Shown here one piece after another: positions 1-8,141 of a stretch of 58,670 nt of DNA. The stretch comes from Chitinophagaceae bacterium (GTDB lineage Bacteria; Bacteroidota; Bacteroidia; Chitinophagales; Chitinophagaceae). The notes below the pieces were generated by a model. That model made no database searches. It saw only the letters and a list, made by a program, of their open reading frames with translations, and was not told the DNA's origin. A program made the translations under genes and the position numbers. Numbering within the stretch: position 1 is the stretch's first letter; each line of letters begins with the position of its first letter. The stretch spans positions 1 through 58,670 of the forward strand of contig JAEUVK010000105.1 of NCBI GenBank assembly GCA_016787135.1, read 5' to 3'.

Positions 1-1230
1 TATCTGGTTATTCCCGCGGGTCAGTTCTTTCAGGGCCTCGTAAGGCTCCGGATAATTTTCCCGGCGCAGGATGGTTTGAATAGCTTCGGCCACTACAGCC
101 CAGTTATTTTCCAGGTCTTCGTATATCTTCGGATTGTTCACCACCAGTTTGCCCAATCCTTTTTCAATGGATTTCAATGCAACAATGGTATGCGCAAATG
201 GTACCCCGATATTTCTCAGCACCGTAGAGTCGGTCAGATCCCTTTGCAAACGGGAAATAGGCAATTTGGATGAAAGATGTTCGAATATTGCATTAGCCAT
301 ACCGAGGTTTCCCTCTGCATTTTCAAAGTCTATCGGGTTCACTTTATGGGGCATGGCAGAAGAGCCTACTTCTCCTTTTTTGGTCTTCTGTTTGAAATAT
401 TCCATCGAAACGTATGTCCATATATCGCGGCAGAGATCTACCAGGATATTGTTGATGCGCTTGATACAATCAAAGTGTGCAGCGAGATTGTCGTAGTGTT
501 CGATCTGGGTGGTGAATTGCTGGCGGCTTAACCCAAGTCCCGAAACAAAATCGTTTCCCAGTTTTACCCAGTTGGCTTTGGGGAAAGCAACGTGATGCGC
601 ATTAAAATTACCGGTAGCGCCGCCAAATTTGGCGCTGAACGGGATGCCAATGAATTGCTCGACCTGGTTTTGTATCCTTTCCACGAACACCATCATTTCC
701 TTACCTAAGGTGGTCGGGCTGGCAGGCTGACCATGTGTGTGCGCCAGCATAGGGATATCGCTCCATTCCTTTGCCAATAGTTTTAATTCTGTATTCAGGT
801 TAAGCAGCGAGGGCAGGTATTCGTATTCTATAGCGTGTTTCCAGAGAAGCGGTATTGCCGTATTGTTAATATCCTGTGACGTAAGCCCGAAGTGTATCCA
901 TTCCTTTATTTCTTTACCGCCGCTTTTCCCCATTTCATTTTTCAGAAAATACTCAACTGCCTTAACATCGTGGTTGGTGATATATTCGATCTGTTTGATC
1001 TCCTGTGCATCCTCCGGTCCGAATTCTTCTACTAATTTCTGGAGGTTTTTAATGGTCTTATGCGAAAGACTGAGGAACTTTTTCTTTTCCAGGAACAGCA
1101 GGTATTCCACTTCGATCATTACCCTGTATTTCATCAGTGCATATTCGGAAAAATATTCGTCGAGATGCTGTACCTGTTTGCGGTAGCGGCCGTCAATGGC
1201 AGAAATAGCGGAAAGCGGGCTCAGTTCCAT
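1..1230 (-). CDS. purB: Adenylosuccinate lyase, C-terminus cut by window edge
   Basis: Adenylosuccinate lyase releases fumarate from SAICAR and from adenylosuccinate in purine synthesis. I translated this frame directly from the minus strand. It begins MELSPLSAISAIDGRYR and stays open to base 1, giving 410 codons; the family is usually about 450 residues, so only the C-terminal end is missing. The fumarate-lyase signature SSAMPHKVNP followed by IDFENAEG is present, as is the substrate-binding stretch THGQPASPTT. The ATG at 1230 fits the usual N-terminus (INAI/SAIDGRY close to the start). A -7 element lies 44-51 bases upstream on the same strand. It is divergent from mqnA. Identification is secure; only the missing 3' end is unknown. 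Confidence 0.96.
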   Translation of the reverse strand, partial: MELSPLSAISAIDGRYRKQVQHLDEYFSEYALMKYRVMIEVEYLLFLEKKKFLSLSHKTIKNLQKLVEEFGPEDAQEIKQIEYITNHDVKAVEYFLKNEMGKSGGKEIKEWIHFGLTSQDINNTAIPLLWKHAIEYEYLPSLLNLNTELKLLAKEWSDIPMLAHTHGQPASPTTLGKEMMVFVERIQNQVEQFIGIPFSAKFGGATGNFNAHHVAFPKANWVKLGNDFVSGLGLSRQQFTTQIEHYDNLAAHFDCIKRINNILVDLCRDIWTYVSMEYFKQKTKKGEVGSSAMPHKVNPIDFENAEGNLGMANAIFEHLSSKLPISRLQRDLTDSTVLRNIGVPFAHTIVALKSIEKGLGKLVVNNPKIYEDLENNWAVVAEAIQTILRRENYPEPYEALKELTRGNNQI

Positions 1231-1258
1231 GATGTGATTTTAAATAATCCGGTTCGAT

Positions 1259-1281
1259 TACCTTTGCTGCCGCAAAAGTAA
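1259..1281. promoter_or_regulatory. Overlapping divergent promoters for purB and mqnA
   Basis: TACCTTTG at 1259-1266 on the plus strand and TACTTTTG on the minus strand (plus bases 1274-1281) both match the Bacteroidota -7 consensus TAnnTTTG. The first would start mqnA transcription about 15 bases before its ATG, the second purB about 37 bases before its ATG. The -33 boxes are not convincing by eye. Confidence 0.6.
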
Positions 1282-1286
1282 CCCAA

Positions 1287-2060
1287 TTGAAGAAGATACG
1301 AGTAGGCATAGTCAACTATCTGAACACAAAACCGCTGATCTATGGTTTACAGCGGCCACCGATCAGTGAACAGATAGAACTTGTAGCCGAATACCCTGCC
1401 AAACTGGCCCGGATGCTGAAGGATAACGAAATTGATGTAGGCCTGATACCGGTAGCAGCGATCGCCGACCTGTCATCCTATTATATTGCCGGGGATCATT
1501 GCATTGGCGCAGAAGGAGAGATCGCCTCAGTGTGTTTGTTCAGCGAAGTACCGATGAATGATATCAAAAAGGTGTATCTCGATTACCAGAGCCGCTCTTC
1601 CGTAGCATTGCTGAAATGGCTGATGAAAGAATACTGGGGTATAGATCCGGAGATCATCCAGGCAGAAGATGAGGGCTATCGTACGCAGATAAAGGGCACT
1701 ACGGCCGGTCTTGTTATCGGCGACAGAGCATTGGAGCAGCGACGTATATCAACGTTCATTTATGATCTTGGTTCTGAATGGAGGGCTATCACAGGTTTGC
1801 CTTTTGTGTTTGCGGCATGGGTAAGCACGAAGCCCCTGCCGGAAAATTTTATCAAAATATTCAATGAAGCAAATGAACTGGGTCTTCATCATATTGACGA
1901 GATCGTGGCAGAATCACCTTCTGCTATTTATGACCTTAAAAAATATTATACCCTTCACCTGAGTTATCGCCTGGATGAAAGAAAAAAACAAGGAATGGAA
2001 AGGTTCCTCCAGGTCATCAGCCAGAAGGACATCGAAAGCCAGCAGTTGCCGGTAACATAG
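1287..2060 (+). CDS. mqnA: Chorismate dehydratase (futalosine menaquinone pathway)
   Basis: MqnA removes water from chorismate to give 3-enolpyruvylbenzoate, the first committed step of the futalosine route to menaquinone. The 257-residue protein starts with the family pattern [12 protein letters not shown] and has the periplasmic-binding-protein-like fold expected of MqnA/MqnD proteins, including an [10 protein letters not shown] strand near residue 50 and the [12 protein letters not shown] stretch near 140. Length is normal. No signal peptide is present, so it is cytoplasmic. MqnD is a related family, but the N-terminal motif and length favour MqnA. The following enzyme, mqnE, is in this window at 34981-36132 but is not linked. 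The promoter at 1259 implies a very short leader. Confidence 0.9.
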   Translation: MKKIRVGIVNYLNTKPLIYGLQRPPISEQIELVAEYPAKLARMLKDNEIDVGLIPVAAIADLSSYYIAGDHCIGAEGEIASVCLFSEVPMNDIKKVYLDYQSRSSVALLKWLMKEYWGIDPEIIQAEDEGYRTQIKGTTAGLVIGDRALEQRRISTFIYDLGSEWRAITGLPFVFAAWVSTKPLPENFIKIFNEANELGLHHIDEIVAESPSAIYDLKKYYTLHLSYRLDERKKQGMERFLQVISQKDIESQQLPVT

Positions 2061-2071
2061 CGGCAAACCGT

Positions 2072-2079
2072 TACTTTTG
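2072..2079 (+). promoter_or_regulatory. -7 promoter element for gmd-fcl
   Basis: TACTTTTG matches TAnnTTTG and lies 21 bases before the ATG at 2101. Its position rules out the in-frame codon at 2077 as the translation start of gmd. Confidence 0.6.
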
Positions 2080-2100
2080 CTTCACAAATTCATTCTCACC

Positions 2101-3213
2101 ATGAAGAAGGCACTAATCACAGGTATTACGGGACAGGATGGAGCATATCTTGCAGAGTTCCTGCTGAAAAAGGGGTACGAAGTGCATGGTATCAAACGAA
2201 GAAGCTCACTGATCAATACACAACGGGTGGACCACCTTTACCAGGATCCTCATGAGAAGAATGTAAAAATGTTCCTCCACTATGGGGACCTTACTGATTC
2301 TACCAATGTCATCCGTATCGTGCAGCAGGTACAGCCGGATGAGATATATAACCTTGGCGCCATGAGCCATGTGCATGTAAGCTTTGAAGAACCGGAATAT
2401 GTAGCTAATACGGATGCAGTAGGCACTTTGCGTTTGCTTGAAGCGATCCGCATCCTTGGGCTGGAGAAAAAAACAAAGATCTACCAGGCTTCCACATCTG
2501 AACTATACGGTAAAGTACAGGCGATCCCGCAAAGTGAAACCACTCCTTTTTATCCGAGGTCGCCGTATGGTGTCGCCAAGTTGTATGCGTACTGGATCAC
2601 GGTGAACTACAGGGAAGCGTATGGAATGTATGCGTGCAATGGTATCCTGTTCAACCATGAAAGCCCTTTGCGGGGCGAAACGTTTGTATCCCGAAAGATC
2701 ACAAGAGGGGTTGCCGAGATCGTATTGGGATTAAAGAAGAAACTGTATCTCGGTAATTTATCTGCGCAGCGTGACTGGGGCCATGCGAAAGATTATATTG
2801 AAGCCATGTGGCTGATGCTGCAGCAGGACAAGCCTGAGGACTTTGTGATCGCTACCGGTACCACTACGTATGTTCGTGATTTTGTAAAAATGGCTTTTGC
2901 CCATGCAGGTGTAGAAGTAACCTTTGAAGGAAAGGATGAAAATGAAAAAGCTGTTGTCAGTAAAGTGGCTGACCCGGATATAAAAGTGGTGAAAGGAGAT
3001 GTGGTAGTGGAAGTGGATAAGCGTTATTTCCGGCCCACAGAGGTAGATATTCTTCTTGGTGACGCTTCAAAGGCAAAACAAAAACTAGGATGGTCGCCCC
3101 GGTACACGCTGCATGAGATGGTAAAAGAAATGGTGCTGGCTGACATTGAACATTTCCGGAAAGATATAGTACTGAAAGAATCGGGTTATTATACTTTAAG
3201 ACAATTTGAATAA
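2101..3213 (+). CDS. gmd: GDP-mannose 4,6-dehydratase
   Basis: Gmd converts GDP-D-mannose to GDP-4-keto-6-deoxy-D-mannose, the first step to GDP-L-fucose. The 370-residue protein is an extended short-chain dehydrogenase: the NAD(P) motif TGITGQDG (G8, G11, G14) opens it, [11 protein letters not shown] follows, and the catalytic Tyr-x3-Lys is in [27 protein letters not shown] and [15 protein letters not shown] are strong Gmd signatures. I chose the ATG at 2101 over an in-frame start at 2077, which lies inside the promoter element and precedes the nucleotide-binding motif by an unusual distance. The stop overlaps the fcl start by one base (TAATG), so the two genes are translationally coupled. 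Confidence 0.96.
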   Translation: MKKALITGITGQDGAYLAEFLLKKGYEVHGIKRRSSLINTQRVDHLYQDPHEKNVKMFLHYGDLTDSTNVIRIVQQVQPDEIYNLGAMSHVHVSFEEPEYVANTDAVGTLRLLEAIRILGLEKKTKIYQASTSELYGKVQAIPQSETTPFYPRSPYGVAKLYAYWITVNYREAYGMYACNGILFNHESPLRGETFVSRKITRGVAEIVLGLKKKLYLGNLSAQRDWGHAKDYIEAMWLMLQQDKPEDFVIATGTTTYVRDFVKMAFAHAGVEVTFEGKDENEKAVVSKVADPDIKVVKGDVVVEVDKRYFRPTEVDILLGDASKAKQKLGWSPRYTLHEMVKEMVLADIEHFRKDIVLKESGYYTLRQFE

Positions 3214-4142
3214 TGGAATCAAAGAGTAAAATATATGTGGCCGGGCACAATGGAATGGTGGGCTCTGCTATTGCGCGGAAATTAAGGGAACAGGGTTTTG
3301 GGCATATCATTCAGCGAAGTTCGTCAGAACTTGACCTGCGGAACCAGGCCGCCGTGAACGACTTTTTTGCCAAAGAAAAACCGGAGTATGTTTTCCTGGC
3401 TGCTGCTAAGGTCGGGGGTATTGTAGCAAATAATACTTACCGTGCTGAGTTTTTGTACGACAACCTTATGATCGAATCGAATATAATTCATGCGTCATAC
3501 AGGAACGAAGTAAAGAAATTATTGTTCCTTGGCAGCTCGTGTATCTATCCCAAAATGGCTCCGCAACCCTTAAAAGAAGAATACCTGCTTACCGGTTTGC
3601 TTGAATCTACCAATGAGCCTTATGCAGTCGCCAAGATCGCCGGTATAAAATTATGTGAGGCTTACCGTGACCAGTATGGCTGTAATTTCATTTCTGCCAT
3701 GCCTACCAACCTGTATGGTCCGGGAGACAATTACCATCTGCAGAATTCTCATGTGATCCCCGCGCTGATCAGGAAGTTTCATGAAGCAAAGCAACATAAA
3801 GCTTCATTTGTCGAAATATGGGGAACCGGCTCACCGCTGCGTGAGTTCATGTATGCAGATGACCTGGCAGATGCCTGTGTATTCCTGATGAAGAACTATA
3901 ATGATAAGCTATTCGTAAATATCGGTACCGGTGAAGAGGTAACGATAAAAGATCTGGCATTGCTGGTAAAAGAAGTGACAGGCTATGGAGGGGATATTCA
4001 ATTTGATACTACAAAACCGGATGGCACACCCCGTAAGCTGATGGATAGTGCAAGGCTTCATGCCATGGGGTGGAAGCATACTTTATCACTGAAAGAAGGC
4101 CTGAAGAAGACCTACCCGTTATTCCTTGAAGCAATTAGGTAA
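3213..4142 (+). CDS. fcl: GDP-L-fucose synthase
   Basis: This is the epimerase/reductase that turns the Gmd product into GDP-L-fucose. The 309-residue SDR protein has G11-x2-G14-x2-G17 (GHNGMVG) for NADPH, the GSSCIYP segment at 106-112 with catalytic Ser107 and Cys109, and Tyr136-x3-Lys140 (YAVAK). The C-terminal part carries [10 protein letters not shown] and the [12 protein letters not shown] stretch typical of fucose synthases. It forms a two-gene operon with gmd. The obvious consumer of its product is the fucosyltransferase at 4785-5639, on the opposite strand. The older symbol wcaG also applies. Confidence 0.95.
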   Translation: MESKSKIYVAGHNGMVGSAIARKLREQGFGHIIQRSSSELDLRNQAAVNDFFAKEKPEYVFLAAAKVGGIVANNTYRAEFLYDNLMIESNIIHASYRNEVKKLLFLGSSCIYPKMAPQPLKEEYLLTGLLESTNEPYAVAKIAGIKLCEAYRDQYGCNFISAMPTNLYGPGDNYHLQNSHVIPALIRKFHEAKQHKASFVEIWGTGSPLREFMYADDLADACVFLMKNYNDKLFVNIGTGEEVTIKDLALLVKEVTGYGGDIQFDTTKPDGTPRKLMDSARLHAMGWKHTLSLKEGLKKTYPLFLEAIR

Positions 4143-4222
4143 AAGGCATAGTTTATTGCAGAAACTATTGTTGTACCAATGCAGCGGCTTCATGGATTCT
4201 GTTCCAGAAAATAAATACTTAC

Positions 4223-4262
4223 CCTGCTTGTAGGTTTGACTTACAAATAAGCAGGTTTCTTT
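4223..4262 (+). terminator. Probable terminator after fcl
   Basis: CCTGCTT (4223-4229) pairs with AAGCAGG (4249-4255) across an imperfectly paired 19-base loop and is followed by TTTCTTT. It lies between fcl and a convergent gene. The long loop makes it a weaker call than the other terminators here. Confidence 0.4.
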
Positions 4263-4713
4263 ATAGAGGAATATACTGGGCAGTTGCCAATGCATTCTGG
4301 CCCGCTTCAGTGTAATATATTGTGTATATAAAAGTGTTTTCTTCAAGGGTTATGAAGGTATAATTTAAGGTTGCAGGAACAGAGTAGTTAACTATAACAG
4401 TCATTTTTGTTTCATCTCCGGGAGCGAACGACCACGTTAAAGAATAGGTATTGTTTAAAGGGTCAGTAAAAGAACCAGTGCCGTCATTCTTAAATGCTAA
4501 TCTCGCTTTAGAGTAATCAGCCCCTGTAGTATTGATTCCACCTTTTACAAATCTTCCCTGGGTATTGCCACTTTGTTGAACTATTTCTTTAACCTGCCAG
4601 GTATTATTTGTGAGGTATTCTGTTTTTGTTCTTTGGGCTGTTGTTGAATCTTTTTTACAACTTGCAATAATAATGGTTAATACAAGAAAAGTAAATAAGG
4701 AAATAGGTTTCAT
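4261..4713 (-). CDS. Small lipoprotein, lipocalin-like, unknown function
   Basis: A 150-residue protein with a type II signal peptide: a hydrophobic run from residue 5 to 17 and the lipobox IIASC, so lipidation at about Cys19. The mature part opens with TNNTWQVKEIVQQ and continues with alternating short strands (YSLTWSFAPGDETKMTV and NTFIYTIYY). This resembles the lipocalin-like lipoproteins (START.. W.l..i pattern) common in Bacteroidota, but no domain can be named firmly. It is convergent with fcl and transcribed alone, about 70 bases upstream of the fucosyltransferase end on the same strand. It may have no part in glycan synthesis. Confidence 0.75.
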   Translation of the reverse strand: MKPISLFTFLVLTIIIASCKKDSTTAQRTKTEYLTNNTWQVKEIVQQSGNTQGRFVKGGINTTGADYSKARLAFKNDGTGSFTDPLNNTYSLTWSFAPGDETKMTVIVNYSVPATLNYTFITLEENTFIYTIYYTEAGQNALATAQYIPL

Positions 4714-4784
4714 ATTAAGGTTTTTTTGAAGAATAAAAATATAGCTAGTCTAAATTACAAGAAATTTCAACAATTCGAGTGAGG

Positions 4785-5639
4785 CTATATGCAAAACCAG
4801 TTAGAAGGAATCAGGTCTCCCGTATTTATTTGATCTTTAGCAAGCCATTTTTTCGGGGCTACCACCATTTTGCCGGGATGATTGTTCAGCCAGGCTGTCC
4901 ACCAGCTAAAACTGCTGTTAGCAATGATGTTATGGCGGCATCGAGTCATGAGATAAAAGTCTTCAATCGCTGTTAATGTATATGGGGAAACAAACCCGGC
5001 GTAATGTGGTTGTAAATGTCTTTTTACCCAGTCGGTATCATCTGAAAAATAATAAACAGAGACTTCTTGCTGTTTTTCTTTGATAAGAGTAATTGCCTTT
5101 TCATAATAGCCCTCATCCATTACACCGTGATACATCGATGCTTTGGGGGTTAGGAAGTCGCCGCGGCGGACATGAACAGCAACTGAGTTTCTGTTTTCGA
5201 GTTCTTTGCCCAGTTCTTTAACATTTTTTATCAGATTCTCTTTTATTAGAAAATCCTGCCTGATGATATCTTCGATGTCTTTGAAATATAAAGGACTTTG
5301 CCAGAAGCCATCCAGAAAGACCGGGTCAGTAAGCCGGAAAAAATACTGGTCAAAATGGAAATGGGGCTCACGATAAATATGTTTGCCAAAATTTGCAAAG
5401 AAGGAAGGACTGTGTCTGTATAGTGAAGGGAAGAAAACAAATTTTTTTATTTCATTTTTGGCGGCCAATTCAAAACTTGCCTGGAAATCATGCAAAGCAA
5501 TTTTCCTTTGTTTATCTTTTTGCAGGGAAGTGATGGCATCAAATTTAAATGGTACACTCAACTTTTCTGCCAATGCTTTAGTTGCAGCATACTGAAACAA
5601 CTGGTTGCCCAATCCTCCCTGTAATCGTGCGATGATCAT
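4785..5639 (-). CDS. Alpha-1,2-fucosyltransferase, GT11 family
   Basis: Transfers L-fucose from GDP-L-fucose to a glycan acceptor, forming an alpha-1,2 link as judged by family. The 284-residue protein opens with the GT11 motif LQGGLGNQLFQYA, carries HVRRGDF at 156-162 (the conserved donor-binding Arg-rich motif) and NSSFSWWTAWLN at 241-252, the third family motif. Length is normal, with no membrane segment, so it should act on the inner face of the cytoplasmic membrane. Its ATG overlaps the stop of the DUF268 gene by four bases, making it the last gene of a four-gene minus-strand operon (8068 to 4785). The donor is made by gmd-fcl just upstream on the other strand. WecF-type transferases are excluded by the motifs. 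Confidence 0.93.
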   Translation of the reverse strand: MIIARLQGGLGNQLFQYAATKALAEKLSVPFKFDAITSLQKDKQRKIALHDFQASFELAAKNEIKKFVFFPSLYRHSPSFFANFGKHIYREPHFHFDQYFFRLTDPVFLDGFWQSPLYFKDIEDIIRQDFLIKENLIKNVKELGKELENRNSVAVHVRRGDFLTPKASMYHGVMDEGYYEKAITLIKEKQQEVSVYYFSDDTDWVKRHLQPHYAGFVSPYTLTAIEDFYLMTRCRHNIIANSSFSWWTAWLNNHPGKMVVAPKKWLAKDQINTGDLIPSNWFCI

Positions 5640-6388
5640 GCAGGTTTCTTTTTAAACCAGAAACACCCGCAACCGTATTTCTGATCTTTTACCAGCATAG
5701 GATTGGCGTTTGCGATCAGTCCTCCTTTGTCTGGCACCAATGAAAATTCAGTCAAATCACATCCGATGAAGTAATCTATGATCTGCTCAAAGCTATAGAT
5801 ACGGTGCGCATTGAATTCTATTTTCGGCTTTCCTACCGGTGTGACAAAAAGGATATTTCCGCCCGGCTGTGTAACACGTTTTAGCTCATTGATCGCTTTG
5901 ATATCTCCCTGAACATCCAATTCATCGCCATATCTACCCAATCCAATATGTTCGATCGTATGCATACAGGAAACTGATTCTATAGAATTACTTTCAAAGG
6001 GAAGCTGCTTCAGGTCAGCAAAGTCAGATGTGAAGTTGCCGAGCTGAAGATGCGCTGGCCTGTAGTCGTAGAATTTCATTGGGATGAATGCGGAACTAAC
6101 CGCACTGAAATGCAAAATAGAAGAAATGTCAATATGGACTTTGGGCTGTGTTTTTGCCAATACTCTTGCTGCCCAAGCCGGATGATAAACATAATGCTGG
6201 TCAAAAGGAGTGGTCGTAACCCTGTCTTTCAGGCAGGGGCGCATATCCCTGTATCGTAACCTGAACCTTTTATCATTTTTTTTTCTGAATGCAAACCATT
6301 GTAACAGGTAGGAAAAGAATATTCCTGTTTTTTTAGGAAAGTGGATGATACTTTTCCCGGATCGTTTTATGGCAGAAAGGATATACAT
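5636..6388 (-). CDS. DUF268 methyltransferase-like protein
   Basis: A 250-residue protein belonging to DUF268, a family with a class I methyltransferase-like fold. The hallmark is MHTIEHIGLGRYGDELD at about 142-158, followed by the ELKRVTQPGGNILFVTP strand-helix unit that resembles the C-terminal half of the SAM-dependent fold. The N-terminal 40 residues are basic and include a hydrophobic stretch (FFSYLLQWFAF), which could be a membrane anchor. The classic glycine-rich SAM loop is not evident; VHIDISS at 84-90 occupies that position. Its substrate is unknown; the operon suggests a glycan. It overlaps the fucosyltransferase by four bases and lies 17 bases from the preceding GT2 gene. Confidence 0.8.
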   Translation of the reverse strand: MYILSAIKRSGKSIIHFPKKTGIFFSYLLQWFAFRKKNDKRFRLRYRDMRPCLKDRVTTTPFDQHYVYHPAWAARVLAKTQPKVHIDISSILHFSAVSSAFIPMKFYDYRPAHLQLGNFTSDFADLKQLPFESNSIESVSCMHTIEHIGLGRYGDELDVQGDIKAINELKRVTQPGGNILFVTPVGKPKIEFNAHRIYSFEQIIDYFIGCDLTEFSLVPDKGGLIANANPMLVKDQKYGCGCFWFKKKPA

Positions 6389-6405
6389 ATTATTTAGTCA
6401 GTTCA

Positions 6406-7344
6406 TCATAAAAATAGTTTTCTGGTCATGTCAAGGAGTTGTGTCAGTATTTTGCAAGCAAAGTAAAGCGGTTTGAATTTTATTACAGAAAAATAGATAC
6501 GGACAGGCAAAGGTGGTTGGGAAAAGATAGCAAGAATTTTTTTATCATTTAATTTACCTTTAAAGAGAAGTCTTACAAAATAGATCTGCATAAAAAACTC
6601 CGAAATGGAAGAGGCTTCCTGTGAAAGCTGGTTATATAGCAAGGCTTGTTCTCTTGCCTGTAGTGGAAAGTTGGTCAGAATCTTTGAAGTCAACTGGTGT
6701 TCTGCTGAACCGTGTGTAATAATAAGGGGTTTGGGTATAGAATTTCCTTTGGAGGAGATGCTGAAAAGCCGGGTGTAATACTCTATATCAACCAGCCAGA
6801 TGTATGCAGAATCGTACTTTAGCTGTGCAAACTTTTCTCTTTTCAGCAACAAAGTGCTTGGAGAGCCGATACTATTTCCAAAGAAAAGTAAGTAAGGCTT
6901 TCTGATAATCTTGCTGAGTTTTCGGATAGTGTGTTCTCTGCTTTCTTCAGGTTTTTTTACATTGTTGACTTTAGTATCTGTAAAAATGTAGTCATAGTTA
7001 TTAGCTTCAATAAAATTGACCATTTCTTCCAGCGATGTGTAGCTAGTAAATGCATCATCATGATGCATTATTTTAACATATTCTCCCTTCGCTTTTGATA
7101 TGGCTGCATTCCAGTTTGACGGCGAACCTAACGAAGGCTTATTCCTGGTGTATGTCAGTTTATGCCCGAATGAAAAATTGTTCAATAAGTTTTGTACATT
7201 ATCTGTAGTTGAATCATCGCTAAGAATAATCTCGTAATCGGTGAAGGTTTGCTTTTCAATGGATCGAAGCAGTATGTCTAAATAAATGATTTGATTATAG
7301 GTAGGTATGCAAATGGAGACTTTGGGTAGTTGATCTGTTGCCAT
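6406..7344 (-). CDS. GT2 family glycosyltransferase
   Basis: A 312-residue GT-A fold transferase. VSICIPTYNQ starts the fold at residue 9, followed by IILSDDSTTDN at 39-49 and the metal/nucleotide-binding HHDD at 94-97 in place of a canonical DxD. The acceptor side (W-L-V-D-I-E-Y-Y near residue 180) looks like other family members acting on lipid-linked oligosaccharides. No transmembrane segment is clear, although the C-terminus is hydrophobic and basic. Sugar specificity cannot be read from the sequence. It lies 10 bases after the methyltransferase gene and 17 before the DUF268 gene, in the same operon. Confidence 0.9.
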   Translation of the reverse strand: MATDQLPKVSICIPTYNQIIYLDILLRSIEKQTFTDYEIILSDDSTTDNVQNLLNNFSFGHKLTYTRNKPSLGSPSNWNAAISKAKGEYVKIMHHDDAFTSYTSLEEMVNFIEANNYDYIFTDTKVNNVKKPEESREHTIRKLSKIIRKPYLLFFGNSIGSPSTLLLKREKFAQLKYDSAYIWLVDIEYYTRLFSISSKGNSIPKPLIITHGSAEHQLTSKILTNFPLQAREQALLYNQLSQEASSISEFFMQIYFVRLLFKGKLNDKKILAIFSQPPLPVRIYFSVIKFKPLYFACKILTQLLDMTRKLFL

Positions 7345-7354
7345 TGGTTGCTGC

Positions 7355-8068
7355 TCATGAAAGTTGGAGATTCAGGCCAAAATATTCATTAAGGTAAGAA
7401 GCTGGTTTCAGGTTCAGCCATTCTTTACGGTTTTTATCGAACTCTGTGAAGCCAACAGCTTTTATTTCTTCAAAACTTCTAAAGGGCAGCGGAGTATAGT
7501 TATCAAACGGCTTTTTTGTGATGATACCAAGCCCGTAGTCTGTATCAGCTACAAAAACACCCAGATCAGACCTCATAGACCGGAGATATACAATGGCTTT
7601 CCATACATCGCCGTTCCATTCGCCAGTATATCCTCTTTTCCCCCATTCTTCATATGTACAGGCATTTTCAGCTTTGGCAGGATTGCAGTCATGTACTATA
7701 ATGATGCCATCGCCGGATAAATATTCCAGGGTGTTCTGAATATCTTTCAGGGCATAAGAATATTCATGCATTCCATCAACCAGGCTGATGTCCAGTTTGG
7801 CTTTCATTGTTTTTTTTGCATCCTCTTTAAAAAAATCATCACTTGTTTTTTGAAAATAGCGGGCAGAAAGGTTGGAAAAATTATTCAGCCGGAGTGTCCT
7901 GGTAAGAATTTTGAACTTATCAAAACCAAAATCTGGGTCAACAGCAATCTTGTTCTGGCATTTTATCCGGAAAAAGACGGTGCCGATACTTACGCCAATC
8001 TCAAGATAATTGGTAAAATGGTTTTTATTGATAAGCGATTGAATAAGAGCCAGCCTTGGAATGTTCAT
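7355..8068 (-). CDS. Class I SAM-dependent methyltransferase
   Basis: A 237-residue protein with a SAM-binding fold of the Methyltransf_24 (cephalosporin hydroxylase/catechol O-methyltransferase-like) type. YLEIGVSIGTVFF (21-33) is motif I, IAVDPDFGFD (41-50) ends the second strand, and LDISLVDGMHEYSYALKDI (about 113-131) with IIVHDC is the acidic metal-site region typical of this subgroup. The acceptor is unknown; its position at the head of an operon of glycan genes suggests a sugar hydroxyl, but that is inference. It is the first gene of the 8068-to-4785 operon and is separated from the upstream secreted-protein gene by a terminator-like hairpin. Confidence 0.85.
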   Translation of the reverse strand: MNIPRLALIQSLINKNHFTNYLEIGVSIGTVFFRIKCQNKIAVDPDFGFDKFKILTRTLRLNNFSNLSARYFQKTSDDFFKEDAKKTMKAKLDISLVDGMHEYSYALKDIQNTLEYLSGDGIIIVHDCNPAKAENACTYEEWGKRGYTGEWNGDVWKAIVYLRSMRSDLGVFVADTDYGLGIITKKPFDNYTPLPFRSFEEIKAVGFTEFDKNRKEWLNLKPASYLNEYFGLNLQLS

Positions 8069-8082
8069 AAAGAGTAATTAAA

Positions 8083-8107
8083 TAAATTGTGCCTTTTCGG
8101 GGCACAA
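8083..8107 (-). terminator. Probable terminator after the tail-fibre-like gene
   Basis: A 7-bp stem, TTGTGCC (8087-8093) with GGCACAA (8101-8107) and a 7-base loop. On the minus strand it is followed by a T-rich run (TTTATTT). It would end the 10460-to-8142 transcript. Confidence 0.5.
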
Positions 8108-8141
8108 ATATAGTATTACTTCTTTTATGACAGGTCATTTG

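Noticed and set aside
737..1186. Plus-strand frame of about 150 codons at the left edge
   Set aside because: It is antisense to purB, which translates to a complete set of adenylosuccinate lyase motifs.
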